Positions 35,264-43,932 of a stretch of DNA of 64,000 nt are shown here, piece after piece. Position 1 is the first letter of the stretch; each line of letters opens with the position of its first letter. The notes beneath the pieces are model-generated. The model was not told the DNA's origin, did not search any database, and worked only from the letters and a program-made list of their open reading frames with translations. The stretch covers positions 62,001-126,000 of the forward strand of contig JAUIIX010000003.1 in the NCBI GenBank assembly GCA_030431515.1. The letters run 5' to 3'. The DNA is from a bacterium (GTDB lineage: Bacteria; Bacteroidota; Ignavibacteria; Kapaibacteriales; UBA2268). The translations under genes were made by a program, and so were the position numbers.

Positions 35264-38200
35264 TTACCTTCCACACTGACACTTAGGAGTTGATATTTCA
35301 TTTTCCATATCATGCCATTCAAAATTCTCACCATAAGGCGATTCATTCCACCAGAAAGGAGCATTTTCTTTTGCATCAAATCCAACTTCATTCATAGTTT
35401 CTGCTTCAAATAATCTACCATTTACCATTGTATGAGTTATCTTCTCACTATCTCTAATATTCGCAACTGGATTACCATCAATCAAAATCAAATCAGCTAA
35501 TTTCCCTTTTTCAATCGAACCAATTTGCTTTTCCATACCTAAATAAACTGCCCCATTAATTGTAGCAGCTTCAATACATTCTCTCGTTGTCATTCCACCT
35601 TGTTCGAACATCCACAATTCCCAATGAGCTCCAATTCCTTGAATCTGCCCGTGCGAACCAAGATTAATTTTAACACCTTTATCAGTCAATTTCTTCAAAG
35701 ATTGAGAAATCAAGATATGCCCATTATCATACTCACCTTGCGGAATCATAGTTCTATGTCTTGAACGAGAATCAATAATCGAACGAGGAGTAAAGTTTAG
35801 CAATCTTTCCTTTTCCCAAACATTCGTATTTTGATACCAATAATACTCACCAGTTACAGCACCATAAGATACAATAAGTGTAGGAGTATTATGAGTTTTT
35901 GCATTTTTCCACATACCTAAAACATCATCATAAAGTGGAGCAACTGGGATATTATGCTCAATTCCAGTATGCCCGTCAAGTATCATCGACATATTATGAT
36001 AAAAATGAGAGCCACCCTCTGGAACAACCATCATTCCCAAATCTCTTGCTGCTGCAATAACTTGCTGACGTTGATCTCTTCTTGGCTGATTATAACTTTT
36101 TACAGAAAAAGCACCATACGCTTGAGTGCGTTTCAAATGTGAATAAGCATCTTCATAAGAATTAATTACTGCTTTGAAATCTCCATCAGCTCCGTAAATA
36201 ATTGTTCCAGTTGAAAATACTCTTGGACCAACCATCTCACCAGCTTGAATCATCTCACTATTCCCAAAAATCATTTCCGAATTTGAAGAAGGGTCGTGAG
36301 TTGTTGTTATACCATAAGCCAAAGAAGCATAATAAGGCCAATGTTTCTGTGGAGATAAACCATATCTAAATGTTCCTTGATGTGCGTGTACATCAACTAA
36401 ACCTGGCATAATTGTTTTACCTTTTGCATCAATTACTTTAGCATTTGCTGGCACATTTATATTTAAACCAACTTCTTTAATTATATTATTTTCAACCAAA
36501 ACCGTTGCATTTTCTAATATATCAAAATTCTTATTTACAGTAACAATTCTTGCATTTGTAAAAGCAATAATTCCTTTTGGTTTATATTGCTTTATCTCTA
36601 GATTAATCTTTGTTCCAACAGTATCAAGAGCAGGTAATTCTTTCTTTCCTTCATTTAAGAAAGTAAATCTATCTTTGATTGCATTGACAAAATATCTATT
36701 GCCAAGCGTCCAATAAACTGTCTTGGAATCTCCAGACCAATGTAAGTTTATTCCAGCATTTTGAGTTATTCTTGCAACAGGAAAAGCATCTGTTTTTGCA
36801 GACAAATCAATCGCATCGCCTTTTTGAGGAATCGGACAAATGTAAGCGTGATGCAATTCATTAAACGCTAACCATTTTCCATCAGGAGAAGGCACAAATC
36901 TATTTGTATATTTTGATGTAAAGATTGTTCTTTTGTCAAATCCATCAAGATTTACGGAATGAAAACCTTTATCTAATTCACCAAATAAATAACCACCTGT
37001 CTGATAATAAATTCTACTTCCATCTTCATTAAAAGTTGGATATTCTCCGTCATCTGTTACAAATTTTAAATCACTTCCATTGGAATTCATAGTATAAATA
37101 CCAGGGTTAACTGCATATTTATAACCTTGATAAGAGTTCCCACCCTCTTGATAAAAGACAATCTTCTTTCCATCAGGAGAATAACTCGGCTCTCTCAAAA
37201 TTCCTTTAACTTCACCAATTTTTTTAGGACTTGCATTAGGAGTATTCAAATCCAAAGTCATTATTGAACCATAATCTTTATCATTCCAAGTAACATAAAT
37301 TATAGAATTTCCATTCGGATGAAATTCTGGTTCATATTCAAAATCCTTTCCACTTGTCAATCTTTTTGGACTTCCATTTGGTAAATCCATTTTCCACAAA
37401 TAACCAATAGCATTAAACACAACATACTTACCATTTGGCGAAGTAACTAAATTTCTAATTACTTTTGCTTCAAATTTATCTTTATTTATATCTTGTTTAG
37501 TCCAAACTGCATCAGCAATTGACAAATTAACATCAACTTCAAAAGGAATAATCTCACCTTTTTTATTCTCAACATCAACTTTCCAAATCTTACCACCTTT
37601 TCCCCAAACAATAATATACTTATCATCAGGAGTCCAGTTATATGCAGTGAACGCACCAAAGATTGCCCACGCTTCTTGCTGATCTTTTTCCAAATCAGAG
37701 AAAATAGGGTAGATTTGATTATCATTCAAGTCCTTAATATACATTACAGTTTTCTCTCTAACTCTTCTAACAAAAGCCACTTTATCGCCTTTGTGATTAG
37801 GAACAGGTCTTATAGCTCCACCAGTACCAGTTATTATATTTTCAATCTCACCAGTTTCAAATTCATATCTTCTTGAAATATAAATTTGAGAATTTGGGTC
37901 TTTATTATATTGAAAATTACCACCTGGATACATATCTTCAGAAAAATAAAGATACTTGCCATCGTGAGAAACAAATGGCTCATTCACATCTTGCTGATCA
38001 TTCTTCCTCTTAGTCAACTGCACACCAGAACCACCAGAAATATGATACATCCACATCTCACCAGCACCAGCAGAACGCTCCGAAGTGAAGTGTTTTCTTG
38101 CAATTATATAATTCCCATCAGGCATCCAAGTACCATTATTCAGCAATCTAAAACTTTCTTTAGTAACTTGATTAGGATTTTTCCCATCTCTATCCATATA

Positions 38201-38524
38201 CCAAATATTATCGCCACCCGAAATATCCGAAGTGAACAATATTTTCTTTCCATCGGGCGAAAACTTAGGTTGACACTCCCAAGCAAGACCACTACGAAGC
38301 ACCTTTGCCTTCCCACCACTAATCGGCATAATATAAATATCACCCAGCATATCAAAAACAATCTCCTTACCATCAGGCGACACATCCAGATTCAGCCAAG
38401 TACCATTATCAACCTTAAAATTTACATCTTTAGATTTGCCAACTTGCTTAGAAACATCCCACTTACTCTCTTCAGCAGAAAGAGACAAAGCCAAAATAAA
38501 TATACAAGCAATTAATTTAGTCAT
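35264..38524 (-). CDS. Secreted TolB/PD40 beta-propeller amidohydrolase
   Basis: 1086 aa. A signal peptide (MTKLIACIFILALSLSA) is followed by a long beta-propeller region (about 30-660) with many PD40 repeats (SPDGKKILFTSDISGGDNIWYMD, SPDGKKIVFYQEGG, SPDGKWLAFN). An imidazolonepropionase-like amidohydrolase makes up the last 400 residues. It has MPGLVDVHAHQG (metal HxH), further His residues in GGSHFYHN and GHTGIEHN, INLGSHGQIQG, and the ADLILIDGNPV strand. The family probably hydrolyses peptides or cyclic amides in the periplasm, but the substrate is unknown. Its composition is less AT-rich than the flanking DNA. It is monocistronic with a strong terminator. Confidence 0.9.
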   Translation of the reverse strand: MTKLIACIFILALSLSAEESKWDVSKQVGKSKDVNFKVDNGTWLNLDVSPDGKEIVFDMLGDIYIMPISGGKAKVLRSGLAWECQPKFSPDGKKILFTSDISGGDNIWYMDRDGKNPNQVTKESFRLLNNGTWMPDGNYIIARKHFTSERSAGAGEMWMYHISGGSGVQLTKRKNDQQDVNEPFVSHDGKYLYFSEDMYPGGNFQYNKDPNSQIYISRRYEFETGEIENIITGTGGAIRPVPNHKGDKVAFVRRVREKTVMYIKDLNDNQIYPIFSDLEKDQQEAWAIFGAFTAYNWTPDDKYIIVWGKGGKIWKVDVENKKGEIIPFEVDVNLSIADAVWTKQDINKDKFEAKVIRNLVTSPNGKYVVFNAIGYLWKMDLPNGSPKRLTSGKDFEYEPEFHPNGNSIIYVTWNDKDYGSIMTLDLNTPNASPKKIGEVKGILREPSYSPDGKKIVFYQEGGNSYQGYKYAVNPGIYTMNSNGSDLKFVTDDGEYPTFNEDGSRIYYQTGGYLFGELDKGFHSVNLDGFDKRTIFTSKYTNRFVPSPDGKWLAFNELHHAYICPIPQKGDAIDLSAKTDAFPVARITQNAGINLHWSGDSKTVYWTLGNRYFVNAIKDRFTFLNEGKKELPALDTVGTKINLEIKQYKPKGIIAFTNARIVTVNKNFDILENATVLVENNIIKEVGLNINVPANAKVIDAKGKTIMPGLVDVHAHQGTFRYGLSPQKHWPYYASLAYGITTTHDPSSNSEMIFGNSEMIQAGEMVGPRVFSTGTIIYGADGDFKAVINSYEDAYSHLKRTQAYGAFSVKSYNQPRRDQRQQVIAAARDLGMMVVPEGGSHFYHNMSMILDGHTGIEHNIPVAPLYDDVLGMWKNAKTHNTPTLIVSYGAVTGEYYWYQNTNVWEKERLLNFTPRSIIDSRSRHRTMIPQGEYDNGHILISQSLKKLTDKGVKINLGSHGQIQGIGAHWELWMFEQGGMTTRECIEAATINGAVYLGMEKQIGSIEKGKLADLILIDGNPVANIRDSEKITHTMVNGRLFEAETMNEVGFDAKENAPFWWNESPYGENFEWHDMENEISTPKCQCGR

Positions 38525-38800
38525 AACTAACCATCAATTTGTCAAAAAAATATTCATAAAATTACGGAAAAAATTGGAAATGGTTAAATCAAGTGGAAAA
38601 ATCTTTCTTCAAAAGTCAATTATAGAAAAAATAATCCTTCATTTATCAATATTAAAATCAATAAAAACAAAAACATATTTATTTTAAACAAAATGTGATT
38701 AAAGAAAAAGTAAAAGTCATTCATTATAATTAAAACTACTCTTTAGAATAGTCCTTTAATCATACTTAATTACATAAAAAACAATCAAAATACTATTTTC

Positions 38801-38900
38801 ACCATTCAAAATAGCCATTACGTCATTCAAAATAATTCTTACGTCATTCTAAATAATTCTTACGTCTTTCTAAATAACTCTTATGTCATTCTAAATATTC
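38801..38900. repeat. 21-bp degenerate tandem repeat, block 1
   Basis: Units begin at 38820, 38841, 38862 and 38883, exactly 21 bp apart. They share ACGTCATTC(T/A)AAATAA followed by TTCTT, with few substitutions; a worn unit precedes them at 38801. The period equals two helical turns or seven codons, but no frame is open through it. Confidence 0.85.
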
Positions 38901-38925
38901 ATTTCTTAATCAAGATATATAATAT

Positions 38926-39056
38926 AAATGTCAAGTTATAAAATATCAGCATCAAATTAAGAAATATCAACGTCAAGAAAAATAACATTTATATCAAGTT
39001 AAAAAATATCAACGTCAAGAAATATAATTTCTTTATCAAGAAATAAAATATCACTC
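38926..39056. repeat. 21-bp-period degenerate repeat, block 2
   Basis: A second series with a similar period has the core AAATATCAACGTCAAG. Units begin near 38941, 38962, 38984, 39005 and 39027 and alternate between CAACGTCAAG and TTATATCAAG versions. It shares the ACGTC word with block 1 but is otherwise different. Confidence 0.65.
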
Positions 39057-39533
39057 TTGATAATTAATAGATTGATACAGATAATACTATACTATTAGTT
39101 GAAATTTTATATTGAGTTAAAGTAAATATTAAAATAATAATAGAAAATATTAAATTAATTAATAAAAATATAATATTAAACAAAGAAAAACTATAAATAA
39201 GGACAGAAAATATTAATAATAAAGGCATAAAACATCAAAAGAAATCTAAAAGTATTATTTTAAAGGTCAAAAATAACAAGAAAGAGAATCAAACATATTA
39301 AAAAAGAAGAGACAATTCAAATGAATAGTGTAAATTACATCAAATTAATAATTGTATTAATATTTTTTAAAAATTTATTAACTTTGTGAAAAATAAAATT
39401 CAAAAAAAATCACTGCAAAAAACTGCAATTTTCTGCAAAAACTGCAAAATTAGGTAATTCAGTGTAAAGTAGAAAACCCTTCATCAATATTAAAAATATA
39501 GTTCCAATGTACATAACTGCAAAAATGTCTAAT

Positions 39534-39541
39534 TATTTTTG
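39534..39541 (+). promoter_or_regulatory. TATTTTTG -7 element upstream of the thiamine-binding-like gene and kdsB
   Basis: TATTTTTG lies 34 nt before the ATG at 39576 and fits TAnnTTTG. Confidence 0.45.
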
Positions 39542-39575
39542 TAGTTTTGATTTTTATTTAATTAAAATTTAAAAT

Positions 39576-39815
39576 ATGAGAATAACAGTAGATATTTCGA
39601 TGTATCCTTTGACTGAATCTTACATCGAGCCAATAAAAAAATTTATAGAAGCAATTAATTCTAATCCCGATATTGAAGTAATGACAAACAAAGTAAGTAC
39701 TCAACTTCGTGGCGAACATTCTGTAATTATGCCCTTAATAACTGATGAAATGGTAAGAGTATTTGATAGCATAAGAGCTTCTTTTGTAATTAAAATAATA
39801 AAAGGAAAGGATTAA
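39576..39815 (+). CDS. YkoF/MTH1187-like thiamine-binding family protein
   Basis: 79 aa ferredoxin-like small protein: ITVDISMYPLTESY at the start, then VMTNKVSTQLRGEHSVIMPLIT, then VIKIIKG. The (M/V)STQLxGE pattern is typical of the thiamine_BP/YkoF family (PF01910 type), which binds hydroxymethylpyrimidine or thiamine moieties in some members. No thiamine genes are nearby. Its stop overlaps the kdsB start by one base, so it is translationally coupled to kdsB for reasons that are not clear. Confidence 0.7.
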   Translation: MRITVDISMYPLTESYIEPIKKFIEAINSNPDIEVMTNKVSTQLRGEHSVIMPLITDEMVRVFDSIRASFVIKIIKGKD

Positions 39816-40582
39816 TGGATTTTTTTAAAAGAGAACTTGATGCAGTTGGAATTATTCCTGCAAGGTTAGCTTCTACTCGCTTTCCTAATAAACTTTTGGC
39901 AGATTTGAATGGTTTACCTGTGATAATTCATACGGCACTTAATATTCAAAAATCTAAATATTTACAACGAATAGTAGTAGCAACTGAAGATGATGAAATA
40001 ATTGAAGTTTGTAATAAATATAATATTGAAGCGATTAAAACTCCTAATACTTTTAAGTCTGGTACTGATAGAATTATGTGGGCTTATAGGCGATTGGAAG
40101 ATAGCTTTGATTTAGTTTATAATATCCAAGCAGATGAACCACTAATTGATGCTGAAGCAATTGATAAACTTCACGAAAGATATACAAATTCACTTTCGCA
40201 AGTTGGAACACTAATAAAAAGAATTGATAATATTGATGATGTTTTTAATCCAAATGTTGTAAAAGTTACTTTAGAAACAGATAACACAGCTTTGTATTTT
40301 TCACGTAGTCCTATTCCATATCAACGAGATGTTGAAAAAGACGATTGGTTGAAAAAGCAGATTTATTGGAAACATATTGGAGTTTATTGCTATAGAGTTG
40401 AGTCATTAGAGAAGTTTGTTTCAATCGAACCAACTGACTTGGAACTTGCTGAAAACCTTGAGCAACTAAGACTTTTGCAAAATAATCATAAGTATTTTTG
40501 CTGCGAGACTGATAAAGATTTTGTTGGAATTGATACACCTGAAGACTTAGAAAAAGTAAAAGCAATTTTAAATAAATTATAA
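39815..40582 (+). CDS. kdsB: 3-deoxy-manno-octulosonate cytidylyltransferase
   Basis: 255 aa, the normal length. IIPARLASTRFPNKLLADLNG is the nucleotide-binding start. NIQADEPLIDAEAID, FSRSPIPYQRD and KHIGVYCYR are family hallmarks. It makes CMP-Kdo for the lipopolysaccharide inner core, confirming a Gram-negative outer membrane. It is convergent with the NUDIX gene, 6 nt apart. Confidence 0.96.
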   Translation: MDFFKRELDAVGIIPARLASTRFPNKLLADLNGLPVIIHTALNIQKSKYLQRIVVATEDDEIIEVCNKYNIEAIKTPNTFKSGTDRIMWAYRRLEDSFDLVYNIQADEPLIDAEAIDKLHERYTNSLSQVGTLIKRIDNIDDVFNPNVVKVTLETDNTALYFSRSPIPYQRDVEKDDWLKKQIYWKHIGVYCYRVESLEKFVSIEPTDLELAENLEQLRLLQNNHKYFCCETDKDFVGIDTPEDLEKVKAILNKL

Positions 40583-40588
40583 TTTAGA

Positions 40589-41050
40589 TTATAACTTTAT
40601 TCTAAAATTATTTCTGTTAGGATTGTCAATAATACATTTTTTTAAATGTTCTGAAGCATTAAGATGACTTGGTAATTCCAAAAAGTTTCCAAGTTTTTCG
40701 AATTTAACAAATTCGAATTGTGAATGTTCGTTAGATAAAACAACATCCTTGCTATTTAATTCAACAGCAAAACAAGGAATATTCTCAACCTTATCATTTT
40801 GCCAATCGTAGAAACTACCAATATATGGGATATGATATAGAATTTTATAATCTAATGATGTTTCTTCATTTAACTCTCTTAGTGCTGCTTTATATGCTAT
40901 TTCTTCACTTTCAATTTTACCTGTTATTACTTGCCACATACCAGGGTAAAAATGTGAAAAAGTATTACGTTTTAAAACTAAATATTCAGTACTTCCTTCA
41001 TTAATATAAAAAGGGTGTAATTGGATAGTAGAAAATTTATTAGCTAACAT
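40589..41050 (-). CDS. NUDIX hydrolase
   Basis: 153 aa with a complete Nudix box: G-x5-E-x7-REL-x-EE in GKIESEEIAYKAALRELNEET, preceded by FYPGMWQVITG. Such proteins hydrolyse nucleoside diphosphates linked to another moiety, for example dihydroneopterin triphosphate or nucleotide sugars. The substrate is not determined. It is the last gene of a five-gene minus operon with two glycosyltransferases, and its start overlaps the preceding stop. Confidence 0.88.
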   Translation of the reverse strand: MLANKFSTIQLHPFYINEGSTEYLVLKRNTFSHFYPGMWQVITGKIESEEIAYKAALRELNEETSLDYKILYHIPYIGSFYDWQNDKVENIPCFAVELNSKDVVLSNEHSQFEFVKFEKLGNFLELPSHLNASEHLKKCIIDNPNRNNFRIKL

Positions 41051-41931
41051 TAATAACCTGAATATTCATTAGAGAATTTGATTTTATAATTCTGACCATC
41101 TTCAAAAGCATTGATAACTATTTTCTTTTCTTCCTCATTTTTGGCTCTTTGTAACCACCTCATTTTATAAAAGTAAGGTCTAAGTTTACTAACCCAAAAA
41201 TTACCATGTAATTTGTCTATTGCTATAATATTTCTAATAATATAGTAGTGTTTCCATCCAAAAGTAGTATGTAAATTTGGAACATCAAGTTTTCTATTCA
41301 TCTTAGCAGATTTTACCAAATAAGTTCCAATTCCATTATTAACGGCACGAATCATATATTCAGAATCATCGCCATAAATAAAAAAATTAAATTCTGGATA
41401 ACCAATTAAATCTACAATACTTCGATGGAAAAGTGGTCCTTCAAAAGTAAGACCTTCAGTATAAACTAAGTTGCCTTTTTTTGTGTAATATTCTCTATTA
41501 TTTATTCCATTCCAAATTGATTTAAAAGGGTTTTTAAGATTAAATCTTATAGTTTCATTCCAAAAAAGTTCACCATCTTTATCATATCTAACTGGTGCAA
41601 CAATTTTTTTAGTATCAGTTGCTTTCATCAATTCTTCTAAGCAATTCAACTCCGGAACTACATCATCATCCATCATCCAAATGTAATCGCAATCTGTTTC
41701 CATTGCCCTTTTCATTCCTGTATATTGTCCACCAGAACTACCAACATTTTCTTGTTTTTGAGCAATAATATCACTTCTTTGATTTAACCATTCTTCAGTT
41801 CCATCAGTCGAGCTATTATTAGTAACCACAATATTATCAATTTTATAAGTTTGATTTTGTAGTGATTCAATTATTTCCTTTAGGAAATCTAATCTATTAA
41901 ATGTTGCTATAATAGCAGTTACTTTTTTCAT
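41050..41931 (-). CDS. Glycosyltransferase family 2 (rhamnosyl/galactofuranosyl-like)
   Basis: 293 aa GT-A enzyme with TAIIATFNRLDFLKEIIESL, NNSSTDGTEEWL and the metal-binding WMMDDDVVPE. The acceptor-side motif is FFIYGDDSEYMIRAV, and LHTTFGWKHYYIIRN is typical of GlfT/WbbL-like enzymes. It acts in surface glycan assembly at the cytoplasmic face. The start shares a base with the GT4 stop, so it is coupled. Confidence 0.9.
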   Translation of the reverse strand: MKKVTAIIATFNRLDFLKEIIESLQNQTYKIDNIVVTNNSSTDGTEEWLNQRSDIIAQKQENVGSSGGQYTGMKRAMETDCDYIWMMDDDVVPELNCLEELMKATDTKKIVAPVRYDKDGELFWNETIRFNLKNPFKSIWNGINNREYYTKKGNLVYTEGLTFEGPLFHRSIVDLIGYPEFNFFIYGDDSEYMIRAVNNGIGTYLVKSAKMNRKLDVPNLHTTFGWKHYYIIRNIIAIDKLHGNFWVSKLRPYFYKMRWLQRAKNEEEKKIVINAFEDGQNYKIKFSNEYSGY

Positions 41932-43079
41932 TAAATCAAAGCCCCAATAAATTCAATCAATTTCTTCTTGTCATTTTCCCAATTAAACTCTTGCAAAAAT
42001 GCTTTTCTTCCATTTTTACCTAATTGTTGCCAATCGTATTTATTCAATTCACTTAGACATTTCCTAATTCCATTTCTATCTGAAAAATCATAATAAACTC
42101 CATTATGATATTCATCAATGAGTGTAGTCATTGGAATTGCTTTTGAAGTAATCACTGGAATGCCATTAGCCATATAATCAAACAATTTGTTTGAAATAGT
42201 ATTATTAATATGCTCGTCAATTTTATAAGGTAAAACACCAATATCTGTATCTTTTATAATTTCTTTCAAACTATTTAAATCATACTCACCATAAAAGTTA
42301 ATATTAGAATAAATATTGAAATCTTCTTTGATTGTAGATTCAGATGTTATTTTACCCCAAATATCAAAATTTAAATCAGAAAAATCCTTTGCAACATCTA
42401 AAAATATCTCTAAATTTCTTTCATTATTTATATATCCATGATACGCAATAGTTTTAAATTCTCTATCTACTTCATCTCTTTTAAAATTAAATGACTTTAT
42501 TGAAGGAGTATTATAGATAATCTTAATATTATCTTTATTAAATTTATAATTATAGATTAATCGGTTTTTATTTTCAGTACAAACAACTAATACGCCTGTC
42601 ATTAATTTTAAACAAAAACTCTCTAATTTATAAGCTATCTCTAAAGTGTTAAATATAAATCTTTTCAGAAAACTATCATTATATTTCTTCCAATTCTTCA
42701 TAGCAGCAGGGTAATTTTCTGCCATATCCATAACAATTGGAATATTATATTTTTTTGCTAATTTACCACTGATTTCAGCTAAGATTATTTCTCGGTTAAT
42801 TAATAAATCAGGTTTATGTTTTTGAATTAAACTTTCAATTGACTTTTTCCAAAACGGATTGAAAGGAAAAGGGGAGTATTTCTGAGAAGATTCTTTATAC
42901 CCAACCCTTAATATATTTAATCCATTTACTATTTCTTCTTCTAATTCTTCACCTTCCCATTTGCATACTATATAAACATCATAATTTGCTTCAAGCAAAG
43001 CCATACAAATCTTCTCAACTCTAACATCCCAAGGGTAAGCAGATTTCCAAATATAAAATATAGTTTTTCTTTTTGCCAA
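41931..43079 (-). CDS. Glycosyltransferase family 4
   Basis: 382 aa GT-B enzyme. The N-lobe begins with FYIWKSAYPWDVRVEKI. The C-lobe contains YHGYINNERNLEIFLDVA, DIGVLPYKIDEHINNTISNKLFDYMANGIPVI, and a VYYDFSD tail. It uses a nucleotide sugar to extend a surface polysaccharide or LPS; donor unknown. It starts 2 nt after the YqaA-type gene stop. Confidence 0.9.
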   Translation of the reverse strand: MAKRKTIFYIWKSAYPWDVRVEKICMALLEANYDVYIVCKWEGEELEEEIVNGLNILRVGYKESSQKYSPFPFNPFWKKSIESLIQKHKPDLLINREIILAEISGKLAKKYNIPIVMDMAENYPAAMKNWKKYNDSFLKRFIFNTLEIAYKLESFCLKLMTGVLVVCTENKNRLIYNYKFNKDNIKIIYNTPSIKSFNFKRDEVDREFKTIAYHGYINNERNLEIFLDVAKDFSDLNFDIWGKITSESTIKEDFNIYSNINFYGEYDLNSLKEIIKDTDIGVLPYKIDEHINNTISNKLFDYMANGIPVITSKAIPMTTLIDEYHNGVYYDFSDRNGIRKCLSELNKYDWQQLGKNGRKAFLQEFNWENDKKKLIEFIGALI

Positions 43080-43081
43080 AA

Positions 43082-43708
43082 TTAGACTATAAACTTAATA
43101 GCAATAAAACCACCAACAAGTAAAATCAAAAAGGCGATAGATAATTTATCAAAATACTTTTCAATAAATACTTTAATTTGAGGTCCATAAATATAAATTA
43201 ATCCACCAACTAAAAAGAATCTTGCTGCTCTACCAATAGAAGAAATACTTATAAATTGAAATAAATCCATTTGAGCAGCACCTGAAACGATCGTTGAAAT
43301 CTTATATGGAATTGGAGTAAATGCTGCACCAGCTAAAAACAACATACCATATTCTTCATACATACTTATAAAATTTGCCATTGCATCTTGTTTTCCATAA
43401 AACTCAACTATGGGATTACCAACTGCTTCCATAAAATAATATCCTATTGCATACCCGAATATTCCTCCTAAAACAGATCCAATCGTACACCAAAGTGCAG
43501 CTGGTAATGCTTTTTTAGGATTAGAAACTGCAATTGCTATCAATAATATATCTGGTGGAATTGGAAAAAAAGATGACTCCGCAAATGATAAAAAAAATAA
43601 CCAGAACATACTTTGTGGTTTATCTGCAAAATTTTCCATCCATGTTTTCAGCCCTCTAAGCCAATCTACTAATATCTTTATCAACTTTTTTCTCCTTTTT
43701 ATAATCAT
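43082..43708 (-). CDS. YqaA/DedA-family (VTT domain) inner-membrane protein
   Basis: 208 aa with about five hydrophobic segments. The VTT hallmarks are FFLSFAESSFFPIPPDILL, GSVLGGIFGYAIGYY and the LAGAAFTPIPYKISTIVSGA re-entrant loop. DedA-type proteins act in lipid-carrier or phospholipid flipping. The ATG at 43708 lies inside the upstream DUF5522 gene (53-nt overlap). A TTG at 43684 would reduce the overlap, so the start is uncertain. Cotranscription with glycosyltransferases fits a lipid-carrier role. Confidence 0.88.
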   Translation of the reverse strand: MIIKRRKKLIKILVDWLRGLKTWMENFADKPQSMFWLFFLSFAESSFFPIPPDILLIAIAVSNPKKALPAALWCTIGSVLGGIFGYAIGYYFMEAVGNPIVEFYGKQDAMANFISMYEEYGMLFLAGAAFTPIPYKISTIVSGAAQMDLFQFISISSIGRAARFFLVGGLIYIYGPQIKVFIEKYFDKLSIAFLILLVGGFIAIKFIV

Positions 43709-43838
43709 ACGGACAGTGTAAACATTTGTTTTTACAGCAATATCCTCTTCTTAAATGAAATGACTCTTTGAAAACGAAATATCCATTTTCATTAATATAG
43801 TAGTCCTCTGGCGTTATATCTATATTCTTTTTGCTCAT
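43656..43838 (-). CDS. DUF5522-family small cysteine-rich protein
   Basis: 60 aa. The core EDYYINENGYFVFKESFHLRRGYCCKNKCLHCPYDYKK has a CC-x3-C-x2-C pattern likely to bind a metal (zinc or an iron-sulfur centre). I recognise it as the DUF5522 group; the function is unknown. It is the first gene of the minus operon, and its 3' end overlaps the YqaA-type start. The strong motif makes this a real gene despite its size. Confidence 0.85.
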   Translation of the reverse strand: MSKKNIDITPEDYYINENGYFVFKESFHLRRGYCCKNKCLHCPYDYKKEKKVDKDISRLA

Positions 43839-43895
43839 TTACAATTTCAAATTTATCAAAAAATAATTTATTGAGCAATATTTAAAATTATATAT

Positions 43896-43903
43896 TAATT
43901 TTG
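43896..43903 (+). promoter_or_regulatory. TAATTTTG -7 element for the AbiC-like gene
   Basis: TAATTTTG lies 29 nt upstream of the ATG. A TTG is 22 nt further upstream, slightly too far from ideal. Confidence 0.5.
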
Positions 43904-43932
43904 TATATTGATATGAACAAAAATTGATATAA

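Larger units (their letters stand above)
38525..39575. other. Gene-free AT-rich interval
   Basis: No credible reading frame is present in these 1,051 bases on either strand. The interval contains two blocks of 21-bp degenerate tandem repeats (separate entries), a cluster of CTGCAA words at 39413-39440, and a promoter for the following operon. One frame at 39321 encodes only a 22-residue hydrophobic peptide, which I do not call. Confidence 0.7.

Noticed and set aside
37886-38515. A 209-codon plus-strand frame antisense to the amidohydrolase gene
   Set aside because: Its translation is Ile/Thr/Arg-rich without any domain, and the other strand encodes clear PD40 repeats across the same bases.
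38801-39056. CRISPR array
   Set aside because: The repeats are direct and contiguous, with a 21-bp period and no unique spacers, and no cas genes are present.
39321-39389. A 22-residue hydrophobic peptide frame in the gene-free interval
   Set aside because: Such short frames are expected by chance in AT-rich DNA; no ribosome-binding site or conserved neighbour supports it.
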